Shown: positions 16,892 through 26,105 of the stretch, piece after piece
Numbering within the stretch: position 1 is the first letter of the stretch
Layout of the letters: every line of letters starts with the position of its first letter
Assembly: GCA_963843275.1 (NCBI GenBank)
Contig: CAWJJM010000009.1
Span: forward strand, 186,001 to 250,000
Length of the DNA stretch: 64,000 nt
Reading direction: 5' to 3'
Origin: CAWJJM01 sp963843275
GTDB lineage: Bacteria; Acidobacteriota; Thermoanaerobaculia; Multivoradales; JBCCEF01
Program-made: the position numbers and the translations under genes
Notes under the pieces: generated by a model
Told to the model about the DNA's origin: nothing
Seen by the model: only the letters and a program-made list of their open reading frames with translations
Database searches by the model: none

Positions 16892-18355
16892 ATGTCCCCG
16901 AAGATCGCGCGGGTCGCCCTCGCGCTGTGCATCCCCGCCGCGGCGGTCGCCGCGCCCGCCGGCGCCGCCGGGGCTGAGCCACCGGCCGCCGTGGCGGCGC
17001 CGGCCGCCGCGGCCGAGCGCCTGGTGGCGAGTCTGCCGCCTGCCCTGGCCGAGCTCGCCCGGGAGGTTCTCGCCCGCAACCCGGACCTCGCCCGCGCCCG
17101 TCACGAGGCGGTGGCCGCGGAGCTGCGGGCGCCCCAGGTCGCCGCGCTGCCCGACCCGATGGCGACGGTCACCGCGTTCCTGGTCAGCCCGGAGACCCGG
17201 GTCGGTCCGCAGCGGCTCGCCGCCGGCGTGTCGCAGCGGCTGCCGTGGTTCGGCAAGCTGGCGCTCCGCGAGCAGGAGGCGCTGTGGGCCGCCGCCGCCG
17301 CCCGCGCCGCCGCCGGGGCCCGCGCCGTCGCCCTGGTCACCGAGACGCGCCGACTGGCCTACGACCTCGCCTTCCTCGCCGCCCAGGAGGCGGCCCTGCA
17401 GGCCGACCGTGCCACCCTGGAGCACTACGAGGAGCTGGCCCGCGCCCGCTACGCCTCCGGCGTCGGCCTCGAGCAGGCGGTGGTCAAGCTCCAGGCGGAG
17501 ATCACCAAGGACGAGAGCCGTCTGTTGGAGATCGCCCAGCGCCGGGCCGCGCTGGCGGCCTCGCTCAACGCCCTGCGCGACGCCGGGCCGGAGACGCCGC
17601 TGCCGGTGGTCGTCCTGCCGGTCGACCCGGGCGTCGAGGAACTGCCCCTCGACCGCCTGCGGCAGGCGGCGTTGGCCGCCCGCCCGGAGGTGGCGCGGGC
17701 CCGCTCGCAGGTGGCCGAGGCCGAGACCGGCGTCGAGCTGGCGAAGAAGGAGTTCCGGCCCGACGTCACGCTGGGCCTCGCCTACACCCTGGTCGGGAGG
17801 CGCGAGGACGCCGCCGGGCGGGCGATGCCTCCGGAGGGCAACGGCGACGACGTCGTCGGGCTGACCGCGGGCGTCAACCTGCCGGTGTGGCGCGGCCGCC
17901 TCGCGGCCGGCCTCGAGGCGGCGACCGAGCGCGAGAGCGCCGCCCGCGAGGGGCTGCGCGCCGTCGTCGCGGAGGTCGACCGCAGCCTCGGCGACCTGAC
18001 GCAGCGCATCCCGCTGACCGCCGAGCAGCACCGGCTGTTCGCCGAGGTGCTCACCGTCCAGGCCGAGGAGGCGCTGCGCTCCGCCGAGGGGGCGTACGGC
18101 TCCGGCAACCTCGGGGCGCTCGACCTGCTCGACGCCGAGCGCGTGCAGCTCGAGGTCCGCATCGGCGCCGCCCGCGCGCTGGCCGACCTGGCGATCGCCG
18201 TCGCGCAGCTCGAGGGCGCCGCGGCGACGCCGCTCGGCGAGGTGCCGGCCGGGCCCTCCGCGCTTCCTTCCGAGACCCCAGAACCTCAAGCGGCGGGTCC
18301 GCCCGTCGACCGCGACGACCGTTCCAGCGGACGGAGCGGCGGAGAGACGTCATGA
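16892..18355 (+). CDS. TolC-family outer membrane efflux protein (CusC-like)
   Basis: 487-residue outer-membrane channel of a heavy-metal RND tripartite pump. A signal peptide (MSPKIARVALALCIPAAAVAAPAG) precedes two TolC/OEP helical repeats. The coiled-coil helices are visible (RARHEAVAAELRAPQVAALPDP; EYEELARARYASGVGLEQAVVKLQAEI; ERVQLEVRIGAARALADLAIAVAQLEG). ATG 16892 follows a strong GGAGGAACGAG site. Its stop overlaps the next gene (ATGA), so it is translationally coupled to the periplasmic adaptor. Confidence 0.93.
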   Translation: MSPKIARVALALCIPAAAVAAPAGAAGAEPPAAVAAPAAAAERLVASLPPALAELAREVLARNPDLARARHEAVAAELRAPQVAALPDPMATVTAFLVSPETRVGPQRLAAGVSQRLPWFGKLALREQEALWAAAAARAAAGARAVALVTETRRLAYDLAFLAAQEAALQADRATLEHYEELARARYASGVGLEQAVVKLQAEITKDESRLLEIAQRRAALAASLNALRDAGPETPLPVVVLPVDPGVEELPLDRLRQAALAARPEVARARSQVAEAETGVELAKKEFRPDVTLGLAYTLVGRREDAAGRAMPPEGNGDDVVGLTAGVNLPVWRGRLAAGLEAATERESAAREGLRAVVAEVDRSLGDLTQRIPLTAEQHRLFAEVLTVQAEEALRSAEGAYGSGNLGALDLLDAERVQLEVRIGAARALADLAIAVAQLEGAAATPLGEVPAGPSALPSETPEPQAAGPPVDRDDRSSGRSGGETS

Positions 18356-19965
18356 GCGATCTGCACGACACCCCCACCCCCCGGCGCCGTGGCCGCGGCG
18401 GGCGCATCCTGGCCAATCTCGCCTGGGTCCTCGGCGGCGCGGCGCTGACCGTCCTGCTGCTGGCCAACCCCCTCGGCATCCCGCCCGTCGGCGACTGGGT
18501 GCACCACCTGCCCGGCCACGGCGACCCGGCGGCGCCGGCCGCGGAGGCGCACGAGGGCCAGCTCTGGACCTGCGGCATGCACCCGCAGGTGATCTCCGAG
18601 GAGCCCGGCCAGTGCCCCATCTGCGGCATGGACCTCGTGCCGCTGGCGGTGGACCCGACCGGGCACGACCACGCCGCGGTGGACGCGACCGTCTGGACCT
18701 GCGAGGAGCACCCCGAGATCGCCGAGAGCGAGCCGGGCACCTGCCCGATCGACGGGCGGCCCCTGGTGCCGAAGCGGGTCGCCTCCGGAGGCGGCGAACG
18801 CGAGGTGCTCTTCTACCGCAACCCCATGGACCCGACGGTGACCTCGCCGGTCCCGGCCAAGGACTCGATGGGCATGGACTACGTGCCGGTCTACGCCGAC
18901 GCGGCGGCCGGCGCGGCCGCCGGCGGCCCGGTGGTCACCATCGACCCGGCGGTCGTCCAGAACATGAACGTCGTCACCGAGCGGGTCGAGCGGCGCGACC
19001 TGGTGCGGCCGATCCGCACCGTCGGCGTCCTCGACTACGACCAGCAGCAGATGGTGTCGGTGACCACCCGCTTCTCCGGCTTCATCGAGAAGGTCTACGT
19101 CAACTACGTGGGCGAGCCGGTACGCCGCGGCCAACCGCTGTTCGAGATCTACTCGCCGGAGCTGGTGCAGACCCAGGAGGAGCTGCTCTCGGCGCTGTCG
19201 TTCGCCGAGCGGCTCGAGGGGGCGCCGGAGGAGACGCGGCGGCGCGCCGAGGCGCTGGCCGAGGCGGCCCGCACCCGGTTGGCCTACTGGGACATCGGCC
19301 GGGGGCAGATCGATCGCCTCGAGAAGGGCGGCACGGCGCTGCGCACCCTCACCGTGACCGCCCCCGCCTCCGGGCTGGTGATGAAGCGCATGCCGGGGCT
19401 GGAGGGGATGGCGGTCAAGCCGGGGATGGAGCTGTTCCACATCGCCGACCTCTCCTCGTTGTGGCTCGACGTCCAGGTCTTCGAGGACCAGCTCCCCTGG
19501 CTGCGGGAGGGCAGCGAGGCGGAGATCACCCTGGCCTACTTCCCGGGAGAGACCTTCCGCGGCAAGGTCCGCTTCGTCGAGCCGGAGGTGCAGGAGAGGA
19601 CGCGCACCGTGGGTCTGCGGGTGGAGGTCCCCAACCGCGACGGCCGGCTGCGGGCGGGGATGTACGCCCAGGTCCGCTTCGCCCCGCGCACCGCCACCGA
19701 CGCGGTGGCCGTGCCGCGCCAGGCCGTGCTGCGCTCGGGCGAGCGGAACCTGGTGATCCTGGCGCTGGGCGAGGGTCGCTTCGCGCCCCGCGAGGTGACG
19801 CTCGGCGCCGAGGGCGACGACTTCGTCCAGGTGCTCGCCGGCGTCGAGGCCGGCGACACCGTGGTGACCTCCTCGCAGTTCCTGATCGACTCCGAGAGCA
19901 ACCTCCAGGAGGCCATCCAGAAGCTCATCGCCAAGCGGCGGACCGCCGCCGGCGGGCGCGGCTGA
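18352..19965 (+). CDS. cusB: RND periplasmic adaptor with heavy-metal-binding domains (CusB-like)
   Basis: 537-residue membrane-fusion protein linking the inner-membrane pump to the outer-membrane channel. After a membrane anchor (about 20-40) come three heavy-metal-binding segments: 71-98 (TCGMHP...CPICGMDLVP), 115-141 (TCEEHP...CPIDGRPLVP) and 152-182 (FYRNPMDP...DSMGMDYVPVY). The second has lost the CGM cysteine/methionine and may no longer bind metal. The lipoyl/barrel-sandwich and beta-barrel domains follow (SVTTRFSGFIEKVYVNYVGE; LSSLWLDVQVFEDQLPWL; VPRQAVLRSGERN). Its start overlaps the channel gene stop; the pump gene follows 16 bases later. Confidence 0.95.
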   Translation: MSDLHDTPTPRRRGRGGRILANLAWVLGGAALTVLLLANPLGIPPVGDWVHHLPGHGDPAAPAAEAHEGQLWTCGMHPQVISEEPGQCPICGMDLVPLAVDPTGHDHAAVDATVWTCEEHPEIAESEPGTCPIDGRPLVPKRVASGGGEREVLFYRNPMDPTVTSPVPAKDSMGMDYVPVYADAAAGAAAGGPVVTIDPAVVQNMNVVTERVERRDLVRPIRTVGVLDYDQQQMVSVTTRFSGFIEKVYVNYVGEPVRRGQPLFEIYSPELVQTQEELLSALSFAERLEGAPEETRRRAEALAEAARTRLAYWDIGRGQIDRLEKGGTALRTLTVTAPASGLVMKRMPGLEGMAVKPGMELFHIADLSSLWLDVQVFEDQLPWLREGSEAEITLAYFPGETFRGKVRFVEPEVQERTRTVGLRVEVPNRDGRLRAGMYAQVRFAPRTATDAVAVPRQAVLRSGERNLVILALGEGRFAPREVTLGAEGDDFVQVLAGVEAGDTVVTSSQFLIDSESNLQEAIQKLIAKRRTAAGGRG

Positions 19966-19981
19966 GGGGCGGGGGGACGCG

Positions 19982-22900
19982 ATGCTGAACAAGGTCATCG
20001 AGTGGTCGCTGCGCAACCGCTTCCTGATGGTGGTGGCGCTGCTGTTCGCGGTGCTCGGAGGGGTCTGGGCGGCGCGGCAGATCCGCCTCGACGCGATCCC
20101 CGACCTGTCCGACGTCCAGGTGATCGTCTACACCGAGGTCCCGGGGCAGGCGCCGCAGGTGGTCGAGGACCAGGTCACCTACCCGATCACCACCAAGATG
20201 CTGTCGGTTCCCTACGCCAAGGTGGTGCGGGGCTACTCCTTCTTCGGCACCTCCTTCGTCTACGTCATCTTCGAGGACGGGACCGACATGTACTGGGCCC
20301 GCTCGCGGGTGCTGGAGTACCTGTCGGGCCTGTCGCGGCAGCTGCCGCCCGGCGTCTCGCCGCAGCTCGGGCCGGACGCCACCGGGGTGGGCTGGGCCTT
20401 CATGTACGTGCTCAACTCCGACCGGCGCTCGCTCGCCGAGCTGCGGAGCCTGCAGGACTGGTATCTGAAGTACGCCCTGACCGGTGTCGACGGCGTCTCC
20501 GAGGTGGCCTCGATCGGCGGCTTCGTGCGCCAGTACCAGGTGGAGGTCGACCCGGTGAAGCTGCGCGCCTACGACATCCCGCTGGCGCGGGTGAAGGCGG
20601 CGATCCAGCGCTCCAACAACGACGTCGGCGGCCGGGTGGTGGAGATGGCGGAGCGCGAGTTCATGGTCCGCGGCCTGGGCTACGTCCAGGACGTCCGCGA
20701 CCTCGAGAAGGTGGTCCTGGCGATCGGCCCCGGGGGGACGCCGGTGCTGCTCAAGCAGGTCGCCAACGTCACCATCGGCCCGGAGATCCGCCGCGGCCTC
20801 GCCGACTGGAACGGCGAGGGGGAGACGGTGGGCGGCGTGGTGGTGGTGCGGGCCGGCGCCGACACCCTGGAGACGATCGGCCGGGTCAAGGCGAAGCTCG
20901 CCGAGCTCGAGAAGGGCCTGCCCGCCGACGTGAAGATCTCGGTGGCCTACGACCGCACGGCGCTGATCCACCGGTCGGTCGAGACGCTGACCCACACGCT
21001 GATCGAGGAGTCGATCATCGTGGCGCTGGTGTGCATCGTCTTCCTCTTCCACTTCCGCTCGGCGCTGGTGGCGATCGTCTCGATCCCGGTCTCCATCCTC
21101 CTCGCCCTGGTGGTGATGAAGATCCAGGGCCTGGGGGCGAACATCATGTCGCTGGGCGGGATCGCCATCTCGATCGGGGTGCTGGTGGACGCGGCCATCA
21201 TCATGGTGGAGAACGCCCACAAGCACTACGAGGAGTGGCAGGGGAAACGGAGCCACTTCGAGATCATCCTGCGCTCGGCGCAGGAGGTCGGGCCGACGCT
21301 GTTCTTCACCCTGCTGGTGATCACGGTCTCCTTCCTGCCGATCTTCACCCTGCAGGCGCAGGAGGGGCGCCTGTTCAAGCCCCTCGCCTTCACCAAGACC
21401 TACGCCCTGGCCGCCTCGTCGCTCCTCGCGGTGACCGTCATCCCGGTGCTGATGTACTGGTTCGTGCGCGGCCGCATCCACGGCGAGGAGCGCCACCCCG
21501 TGTCGCGTCTGCTGCGGCGGCTCTACAGCCCGGTGCTCGAGCGGGCGCTGCGCTGGCGCTGGGGGGTGATCGCCGCGGCGGTGGTCCTGATGGCGTCGAT
21601 CGTGGTGCCGATGGCCCACATCGGCAGCGAGTTCATGCCGCCGCTGTGGGAGGGCGACCTGCTCTACATGCCCACCACCTTCCCGGGGATCTCGATCACC
21701 AAGGCGCGGGAGATCCTCCAGCAGACCGACAAGATCCTGCGCACCTTCCCCGAGGTCGAGTCGGTGTTCGGCAAGATCGGGCGCGCCGAGACCGCCACCG
21801 ACCCGGCGCCGCTGTCGATGATCGAGACGACCATCCGGCTCAAGGACCCCTCCGAGTGGCGCCCCGGGATGACCAAGGACGAGCTGGTCCGCGAGATGGA
21901 CCGGGCGATCCAGTTCCCCGGCGTCACCAACGCCTGGACGATGCCGATCAAGACGCGGATCGACATGCTGTCGACCGGCATCAAGACCCCGGTGGGGATC
22001 AAGATCGCCGGGCCCGACCTCGCGGAGCTCGAGCGGCTGGGCAAGGAGGTCGAGGCGGTCGTCCAGGAGGTGCCCGGGACGCTGTCGGCCTACGCCGAGC
22101 GGGTGATGGGCGGCAACTACCTCGACTTCCGGATCGACCGCGACGCGGTGGCCCGCTACGGGCTCAACGTGGGCGACGTCCAGGACGTCATCCAGTCGGC
22201 CATCGGCGGCATGAACGTGTCGTGGACGGTGGAGGGGCTGGAGCGCTACCCGATCAACGTCCGCTACCCGCGCGAGCTGCGCGACGACGCCGACAGCCTG
22301 CGCGAGATCCTGGTGGCGACGCCGACGGGGGTCCAGGTGCCGCTCGGGCAGCTCGCCACGGTCTCCGTGCACCAGGGTCCGCCGGGCATCAAGTCCGAGA
22401 ACGCGCGCCCCAACGCCTGGGTCTTCGTCGACCTGGAGACCTCCGACGTCGGCGGATGGGTCGCCCAGGCGCAGCGGCGGCTCGCCGAGGAGGTCGAGAT
22501 CCCTCCCGGCTACACGGTCTTCTGGTCGGGGCAGTACGAGTACATGGCGCGGGCGAAGGCGCGGCTGCTGGTGATCGTGCCGATCACCCTGTTCGTCATC
22601 TTCCTCATCCTCTACATCAACACCAGGTCGCTCACCAAGACGGCGATCGTGCTGCTGGCGGTGCCGTTCTCGATGGTCGGTGCGGTGTGGCTCCTCTCCC
22701 TGTTCGGCTACAACTGGTCGGTCGCGGTGTGGGTGGGGCTGATCGCGCTCGCCGGCCTCGACGCCGAGACCGGGGTGGTGATGCTGCTCTACCTCGACCT
22801 CGCCTACGACCGCTGGCAGCGGGAGGGGCGGATGGCGACGTATGCCGACCTGGCGGCGGCGACCGAGCACGGCGCCGTGCAGCGCATCCGCCCCAAGATG

Positions 22901-23134
22901 ATGACCGTGGCGGCGATCCTGCTGTCGCTGGTGCCGATCCTGTGGGCGAGCGGCACCGGCGCCGACGTCATGCGCCGCATCGCCGCGCCGATGATCGGCG
23001 GCGTCTTCAGCTCGTTCGTGGGTGAGCTCGTCGTCTACCCGTCCATCTACTTCATCTGGCGCTCGCTGAAGCTGCGCCGCTCGCAACTGTTCCCGCCGGC
23101 GGAGACGCCGGCGGCGGAGCCCGAGGCCGCCTGA
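19982..23134 (+). CDS. cusA: Heavy-metal efflux RND pump (CusA/CzcA family)
   Basis: 1050-residue inner-membrane proton-driven pump of the HME-RND family; the length is normal. It begins MLNKVIEWSLRNRFLMVVA with the first membrane helix and has two large periplasmic loops. The sequence PAPLSMIETTIRLK and the PIKTRIDMLSTGIKTPVGIKI stretch are characteristic of the monovalent-cation (Cu/Ag) branch, with periplasmic Met residues available for metal. Central helices carry GGIAISIGVLVDAAIIMVEN, whose Asp/Glu-type residues serve proton relay, and GLIALAGLDAETGVVMLLYL at the second repeat. Third gene of the cusC-cusB-cusA operon. Confidence 0.96.
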   Translation: MLNKVIEWSLRNRFLMVVALLFAVLGGVWAARQIRLDAIPDLSDVQVIVYTEVPGQAPQVVEDQVTYPITTKMLSVPYAKVVRGYSFFGTSFVYVIFEDGTDMYWARSRVLEYLSGLSRQLPPGVSPQLGPDATGVGWAFMYVLNSDRRSLAELRSLQDWYLKYALTGVDGVSEVASIGGFVRQYQVEVDPVKLRAYDIPLARVKAAIQRSNNDVGGRVVEMAEREFMVRGLGYVQDVRDLEKVVLAIGPGGTPVLLKQVANVTIGPEIRRGLADWNGEGETVGGVVVVRAGADTLETIGRVKAKLAELEKGLPADVKISVAYDRTALIHRSVETLTHTLIEESIIVALVCIVFLFHFRSALVAIVSIPVSILLALVVMKIQGLGANIMSLGGIAISIGVLVDAAIIMVENAHKHYEEWQGKRSHFEIILRSAQEVGPTLFFTLLVITVSFLPIFTLQAQEGRLFKPLAFTKTYALAASSLLAVTVIPVLMYWFVRGRIHGEERHPVSRLLRRLYSPVLERALRWRWGVIAAAVVLMASIVVPMAHIGSEFMPPLWEGDLLYMPTTFPGISITKAREILQQTDKILRTFPEVESVFGKIGRAETATDPAPLSMIETTIRLKDPSEWRPGMTKDELVREMDRAIQFPGVTNAWTMPIKTRIDMLSTGIKTPVGIKIAGPDLAELERLGKEVEAVVQEVPGTLSAYAERVMGGNYLDFRIDRDAVARYGLNVGDVQDVIQSAIGGMNVSWTVEGLERYPINVRYPRELRDDADSLREILVATPTGVQVPLGQLATVSVHQGPPGIKSENARPNAWVFVDLETSDVGGWVAQAQRRLAEEVEIPPGYTVFWSGQYEYMARAKARLLVIVPITLFVIFLILYINTRSLTKTAIVLLAVPFSMVGAVWLLSLFGYNWSVAVWVGLIALAGLDAETGVVMLLYLDLAYDRWQREGRMATYADLAAATEHGAVQRIRPKMMTVAAILLSLVPILWASGTGADVMRRIAAPMIGGVFSSFVGELVVYPSIYFIWRSLKLRRSQLFPPAETPAAEPEAA

Positions 23135-23195
23135 GGGCCGGGCGCTGAGCCCTGCAGCCCTCTGCCAAGAAACCGGACCGATCGGAGAAAAGACC

Positions 23196-23693
23196 ATGAA
23201 GCGTGCATCCTTCGTCCTCACCCTCGCCCTGCTCGTCGCGCTGCCGGCCCTCGCGACGCCGCCCGCGGCCTCCTTCCACAGCGTGCTCGTGCCCTACGAG
23301 TCGGTGCGCCAGGCCCTGGTCGCCGACGACTTCGCCACCGCCCGTCGGGCGGCGGCGGGGCTGGAGAAGGCCGTGAGCGCGCTCGGGGACTCGATGTCCG
23401 CCGGGGCCGCCGGAGTGTCGGCCGACCAGGTCGCCGAGGTCCGGGGGCTGTTGCCCGAGCTGCGCGCCGCCGCGGCGTCGCTGGCCGCCGCCGCCGACCT
23501 GGCCAGCGCCCGGGACGCCTTCTACGCGCTGTCGAAGCCGCTGGTGCGCTGGCGCGGGGCGGCCGGCGAGGGCCCCGCCGTCGTCTACTGCCCGATGAAG
23601 AAGCGCTCCTGGCTGCAGCCCGCCGGCGAGACCATCGGCAATCCGTACTACGGTCAGAAGATGGCCACCTGCGGCGACGTGGTCTCGAAGTGA
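23196..23693 (+). CDS. DUF3347 periplasmic protein
   Basis: 165-residue exported protein. Signal peptide 1-20 (MKRASFVLTLALLVALPALA), then a helical DUF3347 domain and the diagnostic C-terminus with VYCPMKKRSWLQP and GNPYYGQKMATCG, whose Cys/Met residues are in the region seen to accompany copper efflux proteins. The family is found fused to or next to CusB-type adaptors, fitting its place 61 bases after cusA. A clear ribosome site (GGAGAAAAG) precedes ATG 23196. Its stop overlaps the copper ATPase start (GTGA). Confidence 0.9.
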   Translation: MKRASFVLTLALLVALPALATPPAASFHSVLVPYESVRQALVADDFATARRAAAGLEKAVSALGDSMSAGAAGVSADQVAEVRGLLPELRAAAASLAAAADLASARDAFYALSKPLVRWRGAAGEGPAVVYCPMKKRSWLQPAGETIGNPYYGQKMATCGDVVSK

Positions 23694-25978
23694 GCTCGCC
23701 GGGCGCCGGAGACCGGCACCGCGCGCCGCGTTCCGCTCGGGCGCCGACGGGGAGCGGCTACACCTGCCCCATGCACCCCGAGGTCGACGCCCTCGGGCCG
23801 GGGGCCTGCCCGGAGTGCGGCATGGCGCTCGAGCCGGCCGGCGTTGCGGCGCCGGCGACGCGCACGGAGTGGACCTGTCCGATGCACCCCGAGATCGTCC
23901 GCGACGCCCCCGGGAGCTGTCCGATCTGCGGCATGGCGCTCGAGCCGCGCACCGTCACCGCGGAGGAGCCGGAGAACCCCGAGCTGCGCGACATGACCCG
24001 CCGCTTCCGGGTCGGCCTGGCCCTGAGCGTGCCGTTGGTCGCGCTCGCCATGGGGCGTCACCTCGTCCCCGGCCGCCTCCCCTCCGCCCTGGTCGGCCCG
24101 GCCGGCTCCTGGCTGGAGCTGCTGCTGGCGACGCCGGTGGTCCTGTGGGGCGGCTGGCCGTTCTTCGTCCGCGGCTTCCTCTCGGTCGTCCACAAGAGCC
24201 TGAACATGTTCACCCTGATCGGTCTGGGCACGGGGGTCGCCTATCTCTACAGCCTGGTGGCCACCGTTGCTCCGGGGATCTTCCCCGCCTCCTTCCGCGG
24301 CGCGGGCGGCGAGGTCGGCGTCTACTTCGAGGCCGCCGCGGTGATCGTCACCCTGGTGCTGTTGGGGCAGGTCCTCGAGCTGCGCGCCCGCAGCCGCACC
24401 GGAGCGGCGATCCGCGCCCTGCTCGGCCTGGCGCCGAAGACGGCGCGGCGTCTCGAGGCCGACGGCCGCGAAGTCGACGTGCCGCTCGACCAGGTGCGGC
24501 CGGGCGACCGGCTGCGGGTGCGGCCGGGCGAGAAGGTGCCGGTCGACGGCACCGTGGTCGAGGGGAGCAGCAGTGTCGACGAGTCGATGGTCAGCGGCGA
24601 GCCGATCCCGGTGGAGAAGACCGCCGGCGACCGGGTGATCGGGGCCACCGTCAACGGCACCGGCGGCCTGGTCATGGAAGCCGAGCGGGTGGGCGCGGAC
24701 ACCCTGCTGGCGCAGATCGTCCAGATGGTGGCGGCGGCGCAGCGCTCGCGGGCGCCGATCCAGCGGTTGGCCGACGTGGTCGCCGCCTGGTTCGTCCCCG
24801 CCGTGGTCTCGATCGCCGCCCTCACCTTCGTGGTCTGGGCGGTCTGGGGACCGCCTCCGGCGCTGGCCTTCGCCCTGGTCAACGCCGTGGCGGTGCTGAT
24901 CATCGCCTGCCCCTGCGCCCTTGGGCTCGCGACGCCGATGTCGATCATGGTGGCGGCGGGCCGGGGCGCCACCAGCGGCGTGCTGTTCAAGAACGCCGAG
25001 GCGATCGAGGTCCTGCGGCAGGTCGACACCCTGGTGGTCGACAAGACCGGCACGCTGACCCGGGGCCGCCCGGAGCTGGTGTCGGTCGTCGCCGGGCCGG
25101 GGCTCGCGGAGGAGGAGCTCCTGCGCCTCGCCGCCGGCCTCGAGCGCGGCAGCGAGCACCCGCTGGCGGCGGCCCTCGTCGCGGGCGCCGAGCGGCGCGG
25201 CGTCGCGCTTCCGGCGAGCGAGGAGTTCGCCTCGCTCACCGGCAAGGGGGTGACCGGCCGTGTCGGCGGCCGCCGGGTGGCGCTGGGGAACCGCGCGCTG
25301 CTCGACGAGCTCGGCGTCGACCCCGGCGCGCTGGCCGGGCGGGCCGAGGCGCTGCGCGGCGCGGGCCAGACGGTGATGTTCGTGGTCCTCGACGGCGCCG
25401 CGGCGGGCCTGCTGGGCGTCGCCGACCCGGTCAAGGAGACGACGCCGGAGGCGATCGCAGCGCTGCACCGCGAGGGCCTGCGCATCGTGATGCTCACCGG
25501 CGACAGCCGCACCACCGCCGAGGCGGTGGCCGCGCGGCTCGGCATCGACGAGGTGCTGGCCGAGGTGCTGCCCGACCAGAAGGCGGAGGCGGTGCAGCGG
25601 CTCCAGGGCGAGGGGCGCGTGGTGGCGATGGCCGGCGACGGGATCAACGACGCGCCGGCGCTCGCCCGGGCCGAGGTCGGCATCGCCATGGGCACCGGCA
25701 CCGACGTGGCGATGGAGAGCGCCGGGGTCACCCTGGTCAAGGGGGACCTGCGGGCGATCGTCCGCGCCCGCCGGCTGTCGCGGGCGACGATGCGCAACAT
25801 CCGCCAGAACCTCTTCTTCGCCTTCGTCTACAACGCCCTCGGCGTGCCGGTCGCCGCGGGCATGCTCTATCCCTTCTTCGGCATCCTGCTGTCGCCGATG
25901 ATCGCCGCCGCGGCGATGAGCTTCAGCTCGGTGTCGGTGGTGGGCAACGCGCTGCGCCTGCGCACGGTGCGGCTGTAG
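23690..25978 (+). CDS. copA: Copper-translocating P-type ATPase (P1B-1)
   Basis: 762-residue Cu(I)-exporting ATPase. Instead of HMA domains it has two N-terminal heavy-metal-binding segments (24-50 and 61-86, each TCPMHPE...CPxCGMALEP). Core motifs: SGEPIPVEK (actuator), ACPCALGLATP (transmembrane CPC), DKTGTLTRG (phosphorylation), SEHPLAAAL (nucleotide binding) and GDGINDAPAL. The last helices contain YN and MSFSS, the signature of Cu(I)-specific pumps. Start GTG 23690 overlaps the DUF3347 stop by four bases. It moves cytosolic copper to the periplasm, where the RND pump can expel it. Confidence 0.96.
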   Translation: MSSPGAGDRHRAPRSARAPTGSGYTCPMHPEVDALGPGACPECGMALEPAGVAAPATRTEWTCPMHPEIVRDAPGSCPICGMALEPRTVTAEEPENPELRDMTRRFRVGLALSVPLVALAMGRHLVPGRLPSALVGPAGSWLELLLATPVVLWGGWPFFVRGFLSVVHKSLNMFTLIGLGTGVAYLYSLVATVAPGIFPASFRGAGGEVGVYFEAAAVIVTLVLLGQVLELRARSRTGAAIRALLGLAPKTARRLEADGREVDVPLDQVRPGDRLRVRPGEKVPVDGTVVEGSSSVDESMVSGEPIPVEKTAGDRVIGATVNGTGGLVMEAERVGADTLLAQIVQMVAAAQRSRAPIQRLADVVAAWFVPAVVSIAALTFVVWAVWGPPPALAFALVNAVAVLIIACPCALGLATPMSIMVAAGRGATSGVLFKNAEAIEVLRQVDTLVVDKTGTLTRGRPELVSVVAGPGLAEEELLRLAAGLERGSEHPLAAALVAGAERRGVALPASEEFASLTGKGVTGRVGGRRVALGNRALLDELGVDPGALAGRAEALRGAGQTVMFVVLDGAAAGLLGVADPVKETTPEAIAALHREGLRIVMLTGDSRTTAEAVAARLGIDEVLAEVLPDQKAEAVQRLQGEGRVVAMAGDGINDAPALARAEVGIAMGTGTDVAMESAGVTLVKGDLRAIVRARRLSRATMRNIRQNLFFAFVYNALGVPVAAGMLYPFFGILLSPMIAAAAMSFSSVSVVGNALRLRTVRL

Positions 25979-26105
25979 GCGGCGACGGCGTGCGCGGCCC
26001 GCCCCCCTGGGCGCCGGGTCGTGGAGCGTGGAGAGGTGGCCCGGGTCCCGTGGCGGACGCCCACCCGGGGGGCGGCGTAGTTCTTGAATGGTGGAAGGGC
26101 CCCGA

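Noticed and set aside
20002..23025. Long open frames on alternate frames and on the opposite strand of the cusA region and elsewhere
   Set aside because: They arise from low stop-codon frequency in GC-rich DNA; their products are Arg/Pro/Gly-rich or His/Asp/Leu-rich and show no motifs, while the called frames have full protein-family signatures.
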